Origin: Seminavis robusta | Lineage: Eukaryota > Bacillariophyta > Bacillariophyceae > Naviculales > Naviculaceae | Assembly: GCA_903772945.1 (NCBI GenBank) | Contig: CAICTM010001706.1 | Span: forward strand, 1 to 24,040 | Length of the DNA: 24,040 nucleotides | Reading direction: 5' to 3' | Shown: one piece after another, positions 9,935 through 19,200 of the stretch | How positions within the stretch are numbered: position 1 is the stretch's first letter | Layout of the letters: the number at the start of each line of letters is the position of its first letter | The notes under the pieces: generated by a model | What the model was told of the DNA's origin: nothing | The model's database searches: none | What the model saw: the letters and a program-made list of their open reading frames with translations, nothing else | Translations under genes and position numbers: made by a program

Positions 9935-10722
9935 TTAATGATGTTTGTTCAACGCATCCACTGAGATATCCATGTCGTGATTGAATGCCTCGTAGGCACT
10001 CTCGCAGGTGTCCGCCGTACCATCGTCGAAGATGATCTCATGTTGGTAGGTACGGCGGCGAGCATTGCTTCGAGAGCGTGTAGACTTTGCACTGTTGTAT
10101 AGCTGGGCTTGCTCGAGAAGGGCTGCTCTATATTCTTCGAGGTTGTACGCAGAGGTATCCCCTGTGGTTTTCTTGGTCTGCAGAGCGAGGCGGCGTACGG
10201 GAGCGAGATTCGGTGCTTTGGAGATTGAGCGCTCCAGGAAACGAGCTATCTGCGGTCCAGTGTACGGTTCATCACTGATCTCGTTGTACAGCCGTGCTTG
10301 CTCGAGGAAGTTGCAAAAGAAACCGGTGTGGGTTCCATGCCATCCTCCATCAATTAGATCCACAGAGGTAAGGTAGGTCTCCGCATAGGGTGGTGACCAT
10401 GGACTTGGAGTAGTACACGTCAATTGCGTTCCAGATCGCTCGGGTGTCCTTGCTGGCCTCGTTTGCAAGGACGATATATTGTGCTTGTGGCTCGATGAAG
10501 ACGTTGTTTCTTGTCAAGCTCATTGTTTGTGATAGCAAAGGTAGAGTCGATGAGATGGGAAAGACCTTGAGACTTGAGCGTGTTGAGGAAGTTCTTCTTC
10601 CATTTGATGTAGGAGGCTTCATCGCAGAACTCTCGAAACTCTGATCGAATGGGCTTGTTGTTCTTATCCCATAGTGCGATCGCACGCTCATTGTCGGTCA
10701 TCGTGGCACAAATTCTCTTCAT
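9935..10722 (-). pseudogene. Gag-like protein of another LTR retrotransposon, frameshifted
   Basis: Likely starts are ATG 10722 or the ATG at 10701 (MTDNERAIALWDKNNKPI). The N-terminal part (ALWDKNNKPIRSEFREFCDE, then YIKWKKNFLNTLKSQGLSHL) resembles the start of copia-type gag proteins. One shift near 10540 leads to VLANEASKDTRAIWNAIDVY, a second near 10385 to GGWHGTHTGFFCNFLEQARL and a C-terminus with two related LLEQA(R/Q)LYN helices and a basic patch (RSRSNARRRTYQHE), ending at a TAA at 9935. No protease, integrase or RT follows on the minus strand. Gag identity is by sequence style only. Confidence 0.5.
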
Positions 10723-12006
10723 TGTTGACACGGTACAATCTCAGTGTGGGACTGGAAGAGACTGACTCGGAAAGCATCAATTGCTACTCCAGTCAGCGTG
10801 GTGATGCGTACTAGTTAATCTGCTAACGTGAGGAAATACCTCGTAGAGAGGTAGCTACCACCCAACGATATCAACTGCAACTATTCGAGACGAGTGCAAG
10901 GTAAAATGCAAGGATCGCTTCTTAGTAAATCATAATCTGTGTTGTGAGCCTTGATCGATGTGATCAACAAAGCTGCTTCGCAGCGTGTTAGATCAATGAA
11001 TCGTGGTAGTTGATCTTGATACATACGGAAGTCAACGTGGGTTCTATGTGAAACGGTTTGGTAACAGAATGCTTTGTTCCTGTTGAATACTCCGGTTGGC
11101 CATTTCTTTTGTTTCGGTGGAAACATGTTCTTATCAGCATTCTCCGCGTGATGATATTCCCATCGTGTTGACTCATGGAGCATGACTCAATCTACTCACG
11201 GATACTCTGAGTCATGGAAGGAACTGAAATGCTTTCAATCTTCCAGCAATTGCGATCCATCCATAATATTTAAAAATAATTTTGAAAGGAGACAAGAAGA
11301 TGGTTTTGAGATCAATCTTTCCACTTGCAATGGTGTTTAGTCAATTCTCTATAGACCGCTTTTGTTCAACAAGCAGCATTGCTCATGGCGTGAACATTGC
11401 TGCATCAACTCCATCATCTCGATGGGGGTGTTATGGAGGCTGCTTGGGATAATTGAACAAAAGACAACATTTCATCATACTAGCTAGAAGCAATCCTAGA
11501 ATTAAATGTAAATGGTGCAGGCGGATTGTATGGCCCTATAACGATACGCTTATCTATTGCTAAAATTTAGTTTGACAAAGATAAAAATGTGTGGTTGTAA
11601 AGCCATACTGTCAGCAGGCATCCAGGGTTTTCTCGACAGAAGCAGCAGCTACCGATGGAATGCAACCACCGTCTGTGGCAGCTTATAGGACAACCACTGC
11701 ATAATTTATGTACAGGTACAATACACCAGATTTACGCATGCGATTCGCACACATGACAGACAGTGGTCGTGCTCCATCCAAACCTTAGGCTTCATAGATC
11801 AGACCGGGAATTCATAATTGAATGACCAATAATAATTCAAATTCCTCAAAAACGACACAAGGAAGAATACATGCAAATACGGAACATGTGGAATGAACTT
11901 CCAACCAACTACTGGTAACAAGTCCCTAGTGATCATTCCGAAACATCAACGACCGAGGTCCAAGAAATGATTAATTCACTACAAATCATGACCCTGTGGG
12001 ACATCT
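10723..12006. other. Intergenic; one small doubtful ORF
   Basis: A 100-codon minus-strand frame at 11183-10881 (MLHESTRWEYHHAENADK...) has no recognised family and no conserved start context; it may be chance or a relic. From 11184 to 12006 I see no coding signal. The part just left of 12007 should contain the 3' UTR and poly(A) site of the large minus-strand gene, but I cannot place a signal with confidence. Confidence 0.45.
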
Positions 12007-13249
12007 TTAAGGACATGAATAGCAAAAGGGGCCTCTTGGAGATGTAGCGAAACTTGGATTGCTTGTATCTGGACAGCCGGAACTAGCAAACATGTTTCCC
12101 AGGTTAGTGGAGGTAAGTGCTGTGGCTCCATTTCCCCAATCACACAGGTCTTGGTTGAATTGTGAAGAAAAAAACATGAAGTCAAAACCTATGCCAGCAG
12201 CAACATTCTATCGTAGTGGCACAGTGAGCAAGAGTAGAGCAACGATCACATTGGATATTCCGTTTCTTGTCATTACTTACCCAGTTGGAGATGTCTTGAT
12301 TAAACTTGCTGGCTTCAAAAGCCCCAAAAAATGATGTTACTTTGCTGTAGAAACCAGAATGATAAAGAAATTAACACAAAGGAGTTTTTTTTTAAAGTGA
12401 GCAAAGCGAGAAATTCAATCTTACCTGACATCCCAATTGCTGAGAGGCTGGTTGAAACTACCTGGATGGATGGAGAAATTCAAAGAAACAACTTTGAAGT
12501 TGAGCTTATACCGGTACCAGCAACACTGCCTAGGCTGTATTGTGTGCGAGAGACTGGAGAGCAGTTCAGGTTGACCTACCGGTATGCCAGAAAATGTACT
12601 GCATATTTGTCAAAGAACTTGTTGTCCATCCATTGATATTTTGATTGAACGCCGAGTCTGGTTCACAGCAATTAATAGCAATGGGGTAAGTCGTTTCATT
12701 ATTTCAGTTGGGCAAACATCCATGATGGCAACAAAGAAATGCTTACTGGAATGAAACATTGAATACTGTGGACATCGCAGAGTAGATGTTGAATAAGTAA
12801 GTGTGTTAGTTGCGTGGCCATTAAGCCCAATACAAGAAAGTTCCATTAAACTGGTCCATTACCATATTTACACCGGAGGATACATCCCAATCCGAAATGT
12901 CTTGATTGAATGTAGTACCTAGGAACTGCATAGTGGTAGTTGGATAGCCAGAGGCAATGGGTTAGCATTCATTCACTTCTCTCATTATACCAAACGCAGA
13001 ATGATAGAAGCATACACACCAGGCTACTGAAATCAGTTATCACAGAGACATCCTATTTTGCGTTTGAATGAAGGATCAGCAAAGTGGGTAAGTGTCAGTC
13101 CAGAAAAAACCAAAGCATGAGAAATGAAGCTGCAGCATAAATCAATCCAGGCCTTACCCAGGTTGCAATGGCACCTGACGAAAATAAGAGCACAGCAAAT
13201 GTCAGAAAATACGACACCAGGGGGGAATCTGTTCTTCTGTCCACGTACC
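12007..13249 (-). other. DUF285/BspA-like domain encoded by a chain of micro-exons
   Basis: After FTRATLDLAIAAGDFSASSPY in exon 5 (ending 13249, phase 1), eight exons of 17, 33, 63, 19, 78, 37, 64 and 201 bp join in matching phases. They spell in turn GAIATW, DVSVITDFSSL, FLGTTFNQDISDWDVSSGVN-M, YSMFHS, NSAFNQNINGWTTSSLTNM, GSFNQPLSNWDVS, KVTSFFGAFEASKFNQDISN-W, and a last exon with FNQDLCDWGNG, NLGNMFASSGCPD and the terminal PFCYSCP. The FNQDIS-WDVS-MF repeats are the hallmark of the DUF285 (BspA-type leucine-rich repeat) family. Introns are 73-118 bp, all GT-AG. Several introns fall at equivalent repeat positions, such as after W or after NM. Confidence 0.88.
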
Positions 13250-16200
13250 ATAGGGACTGGAGGCAGAGAAGTCACCAGCAGCAATTGCTAGATCAAGTGT
13301 AGCCCTTGTGAACACGTAGGGTGTTGGTGCTGGTGATGGGGCAGGTGATGGCAAGATGGATGGAGCTTCAGAGGGAGTGGTTGAGGGTGCATTTGAAGGG
13401 TCAATACTTGGTCTTGAAGATGGAGCATCAGAGTTGAAGCTTGGGGATGTGGACGGACTCCCGGATGGACCAGTGGAAGGAATTTCAGAGGGAGCCGTGC
13501 TAGGATTTGAAGATGGGGCATCAGAGCTGAAGCTTGGGAGTGCGGAGGACTCCTGATGGACCAGTGGAAGGCATTTCAGAGGGAGCCGTGCTAGGATTTG
13601 AAGATGGGGCATCAGAGCTGAAGCTTGGGAGTGCGGACGGACTCCCTGATGGACCAGTGGAAGGAATTTCAGAGGGAGCCGTGCTAGGATTGAAGATGGA
13701 GCATCAGAACTAAGCTAGGGAGTGTGGACGGACTCCCTGATGGACCAGTGGAAGGCATTTCAGAGGAGCCGTGCTAGGATTTGAAGAATGGAGCATCAGA
13801 GCTGAAGCTAGGGAGTGTGGACGGACTCCCTGATGGACCAGTGGAAGGATTTCAGATGGAGCCGTGCTAGGATTTGAAGATGGAGCATCAGAGCTGAAGC
13901 TAGGGAGTGTGGACGGACTCCTGATGGACCAGTGGAAGGAATTCAGAGGGAGCCGTGCTAGGATTTGAAGATGGGGCATCAGAGCTGAAGGTAGGGAGTG
14001 TGGACGGACTCCCTGATGGACCAGTGGAAGGCATTTCAGATGGAGCCGTGCTAGGATTTGAAGATGGGGCATCAGAGCTGAAGCTAGGGAGTGTGGACGG
14101 ACTCCCTGATGGACCAGTGGAAGGAATTTCAGATGGAGCCGTGCTAGGATTTGAAGATGGAGTATCAGAGCTGAAGCTAGGGAGAGAGGATGGTCTACCT
14201 GATGGACTCAAGGACGGCAAGACGGATGGATCCATGCTAGGAATTGAGGACAGAGCATCTGAACTGATGGTGGGGAACATGGATGGCTGGATTGAAGGTT
14301 GGCTGGATGGATAGATACTGGGGGTGCCTGATGGCACACTTGATGGAAAATCTGAAGGGTTGGCTGAAGGTGGTGATGATGGGCTCGTGCTTGGTACATT
14401 GCTTAGGCTAGGATACCCAGATGGCATATTGGATGGGCTGCTTGATGTTGTTGGACTTGTAGTGGGATTCCCTGGGGTTACTGTGGGTAGTGAGGAAGGG
14501 GGAGATGTTGGCATCATTGAGGGGTTGGAAGAAGGGATCGAAGATTGGATGGCCGAAGGTGCTGAGGATGGCTGATTGCTTGGGGGGTTGCTTAGACTTG
14601 GGATCTCTGATGGAGTAGGTGATGGAACACTAGAAATGCTTGGGCTGGTAGTGGGACTCCCTGGGGTATTGGTAGGGAGTGAAGAAGGGGTAGACGAAGG
14701 AGCTGTTGAGGGACCATCAGAAGCTGGTGAAATTGGGCTATCACTTGGTTCATGGCTTAGACTTGGGATCTCCGATGGGCTTTGGGATGTAGCAGTAGAT
14801 AGGGTTGGGCTGATAGTGGGGCTTACTGGGGTAATTGAGGGGAATGCGGAAGGGGATGATGATGGCTCTCTTGAGGGACCATAAGAAGGAAGCAAGCTGG
14901 GGCTGGCTAATAACGTGATACTTGGTGATGTGGATGGATTTATTGAGGGCAAAATTGAAGGAACTTCTGATGGAGCTGTCGATGGGCTTCCAAATGGCTG
15001 GGTTGTTGGGCTTGCAGTTGTAGGGCTGACAGTTGGAGAACCCGGGGTAACTGTTGGCACAGGTGATGGTTGGGTTGTAGGGTTTTTTGTGGGGTTGTTG
15101 GATGGACTGCTAGTGGGGCCGTTTGATTCCACAATACTTGGAAGAACTGAAGGTGTTGTTGATGGCATGAGAGATCCTGCTGAGGGATTTCCAGAAGGGC
15201 TCTCAGTGGGTGTGTTGGATGGATATGCACTTGTTGGACTGACCGTAGGGTTTCCTGGTGTCACTGTTGGTCCTGAGGAAGGGTTTGATGTAGGTTGGTT
15301 GGAAGGACTGGTTGATAATGGAACAGATGGGGTGGTGGATGGCTGTAAAGAGGGCACATTTGAAGGCTGCAATGAAAGGTCTGTAGTGGGACTACTGGAT
15401 GGCATGACGGATAGCCTTACAGAGATCTTGAGAACTGCCGAGATGGCCATAATTTCAGCCGTGTTGAGGGCACTTGTATATTGTTCAAGGAACAAAGCTT
15501 CTTGAGAAGGCTCAATGAGAGTCCTTCCTACAGCTTGTGTTGTCATCATCGTGAACCCAACAAATGAAGTTTGGAGGTTTCTTCCACCCCAAAGATGGTT
15601 TGATTGTGCTCTGACCTGAGCAGCATTTGCACCTGGCTTGCTTGACACAACGATTGTCTCTACCCAAGGTGAGCAAGAGCTACCTTGGTGTAGAGCATTT
15701 AGTGCAGTGGTGAAAGCTAGAGTCAATGAAGAGTCTCCCACCAAGGTTATGTCTCCGGTGAACCCAATAGTGTAGACAGATTCAACCAACACCAAAGTGG
15801 AATCACATGCAGATGGCAATGCACTGGGTGCTAGATTTGTCCCATCAACGGTTGGCTCATCTGAACCAGTAGGCACTTGGACTGTTGATGGTGAGGAGCT
15901 ATGCTCAGAAGGTGTCATACTGGATGTGGGCGGGATGGTTACTTCTGGAGTGGACTCATGTGTCACTTCAACCGTTGGGCTGAGACTCGGGGAACCGGGA
16001 GTGACAGTGGGTGTAGATGCCAGGGGACTGACAGTGGTTGGTGCCATTGAGGGACTTCCTGGGGTCACGGTAGGGGTTCCACTGGTGGGACTAGCAGTCG
16101 TTGGGCTGAGACTTGGGGAACCCGGAGTGACAGTGGACCACGGATCCTGACTAAGTGGTTGGTGCCATTGAGGGACTTCCTGGGGTCACGGTAGGGGTTC

Positions 16201-19200
16201 CACGGTGGGACTAGCAGTGTTGGGCTGAGACTGGGGAACCGGGAGTGACAGTGGGTAGATGCCAGGGGACTGACGTGGTTGGTGCCATTGAGGGACTTCC
16301 TGGGGTCACGGTAGGGGTTCCACTGGTGGGACTAGCAGTCGTTGGGCTGAGACTCGGGGAACCGGATGACAGTGGGAGCCACGGGACTGACAGTGGTTGT
16401 GCCATTGAGGGACTTCCTGGGGTCACGGTAGGTTCCACTGTGGACTAGAGTCGTTGGGCTGAGACTCGGGAACCGGGAGTGACAGTGGGTGTAGATGCCA
16501 GGGGACTGACGTGGTTGGTGCCATTGAGGACTTCCTGGGGTCACGGTAGGGTTCCACTGGTGGGACTAGCAGTCGTTGGGCTGAGACTCGGGGAACCGGA
16601 ATGACAGTGGTGAGTGCCAGGGACTGACAGTGGTTGGTCCATTGGGACTTCCTGGGGTCACGTGGGGTTCCACTGGTGGGACTACAGTCGTTGGGCTGAA
16701 CTGGGGAACCGAGTGACAGTGGGTGTAGATGCCAGGGGACGACGTGGTTGGTGCCATTGAGGACTTCCTGGGGTACGTAGGGTTCCATGGTGGGACTAGC
16801 AGTCGTTGGCTGAACTGGGAACCGGAGTGACAGGGAGCCACAGACGGCAGTGGTTGGTCCATTGAGGACTTCCTGGGGTCACGTTGGGTTCCACTGGTGG
16901 ACTAGCAGTCGTTGGCTGACCTCGGAACCGGGTGACAGTGGGTAGAGCCAGGGACGACGTGGTTGGTCCATTGAGGGACTTCCTGGGGTCACGGTAGGTT
17001 CCACTGGTGGGACTAGCAGTGTTGGGCTGAACTGGGGAACCGGGAGTGACAGTGGGAGTAGATGCCAGGGACTGACAGTGGTTGGTGCCATTGAGGATTC
17101 CTGGGGTCACGGTAGGGGTTCACTGGTGGGACTAGCAGTGTTGGGCTGAGACTGGGGAACCGGGAGTGACAGTGGGTGTAGATGCCAGGGGACTGACGGT
17201 GGTTGGTGCCATTGAGGGACTTCCTGGGTCACGGTGGGGTTCCACTGGTGGACTAGCAGTCGTTGGGCTGAGACTGGGGAACCGGGAGTGACAGTGGTGT
17301 AGATGCCAGGGGACTGACGTGGTTGGTGCCATTGAGGACTTCCTGGGCACGGTAGGGTTCCATGGTGGGACTAGCAGTCGTTGGGCTGAGACTGGGGAAC
17401 CGGATGACAGTGGGGTAGATGCCAGGGACTGACGGTGGTTGGTCCATTGAGGGACTTCCTGGGGTCACGTGAGGGTTCCACTGGTGGGATAGCAGTCGTT
17501 GGGCTGAGACTCGGGGAACCGGAGTGACAGTGGGTGTAGATGCCAGGGACGACGGTGGTTGGTGCCATGAGGGACTTCCTGGGGTCACGTTGGGGTTCCA
17601 CTGGTGGGACTAGCAGTCGTTGGGCTGAGACTCGGGGAACCGGGAGTGACAGTGGTGTAGATGCCAGGGGACCGACGGTGGTTGGTGCCATTGAGGGACT
17701 TCCTGGGGTCACGGTAGGGGTTCCACTGGTGGGACTAGCAGTCGTTGGGCTGAGACTCGGGGAACCCGGAGTGACAGTGGGAGAGAGCCAGGACTGACAG
17801 TGTGGTTGCCATTGAGGGACTTCTGGGGTCACGTGGGGTCCACGTGGGACTAACAGTCGTTGGCTGAGACTCGGGGAACAGGAGTGACAGTGGGTGTAGT
17901 GGTTGATTCAACTGAGACAGTGGGTTCATCATTTGGTGATAGGGTGGGTACATCGGTTGGAGATCGGGTGGTTTCATCAGTTGGAGATTGGGTGGGTACA
18001 TCGGTTGAAGATCGTGTTGGTTCATCAGTTGGCATGAGCGTGGGTTCATCAGTTGGTGTGAGGGTGGGTTCATCAGTTGGTAAGGGAGTGGGTTCATTAG
18101 TTTGGCTGAATTCTATGGATGGGGTCATTGTTGCCTGGCTAGGGGGGAGGGGTGCTGCCCCTAATGTTGGTCTAGTGCTAGAGCTTTCAGGTGACACTGT
18201 TGGCCTCTCACTGTTTGGAGCAGAGCTAGGATTTCCTGGTGTTACTGTGGGCAATGCTGTTTGTGGCAGGGCTGATGGACTGCCTATGGTCACTGCTGGA
18301 GATTTAGTTGTTGGGCTGCTATTGGGGCTGCCAGGAAATGTCGTTGGATTCAAATTGGTTGAAACAGAGCTGGGGCTACCTGCTGCCACTGTTGTTACAG
18401 CTGTTGATGGGCTTCCTGGTAGGCTCCCTGTTGTAACAGTTGGAGACCACGTAGTCGGAATGCTGCTGGGGCTTCCTGGCAACACTGTAGGGCTCCAACT
18501 GGTTGGAGCAGAGCTTGGATTTCCTGGCATTACTGTAGGCGGATCTATTGAGGGGCTGGCTGCTGATGCAAACTCGTTTGTTGGGCCATTGTTAGGATTA
18601 TCAAGCAATACGGTAGGAAATGTAGTGGTTGGAACAGAGCTGGGGGTCCCTGGTGTTACTGTAGGAGTAGCTGTTGATGTGCTGCCTGATGGATTCCCTG
18701 GAGCCTCAGCCAAAACCAATGTATTGGGAGTACTGTTAGGGCTTGCTTGCAATACAGAGGCACTGCTGCCAGTCAGTGGAGAACTTGGATATCCTTGTGT
18801 TGCAGCAGCAGGAGTAGCCATTGATGGGCTAGCTGGTGGACTCACTGGAGTAACCATGGGAGAACGAGTAGTGGGGCTAATGGTGGGGTTCCCAGGCAAC
18901 ACTGTAGGATAACTACTGGTTGGAGCAGAGCTCGGGCTGCCTGCTGTCACGGTTGGTATTGATGTTGATGGGCTTGTGGGTAGCCTCCCAGGAGTGGCTG
19001 ATGGACTCCCTGGGGTAACTGTTGGAAACCATGTAATTGGACCACTGTTGGGATTCCCAGGTGTACTTGTGGGGTTTCTGCTGGTTGGAAGAAAGCTTGG
19101 GCTGCCTGCAGTCACTGTGGGTATAACCGTTGATGGGCCACCTGATGGACTCCCTGGGGACACACTGGGAACTCCAGTGGTTGGATCAGTACTGGGGCTT

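Noticed and set aside
12059..12636. Two plus-strand open frames (91 and 101 codons)
   Set aside because: They overlap the well-phased DUF285 exons on the minus strand and have no protein-like features of their own.
14915..15505. Plus-strand 196-codon open frame
   Set aside because: Antisense shadow of the PS-rich stalk and the second globular domain.
13440..17885. CRISPR-like or satellite interpretation of the regular arrays
   Set aside because: Unit lengths are multiples of three (126 and 93 bp), units encode the same PS/PT repeats as the flanks, and there are no unique spacers.
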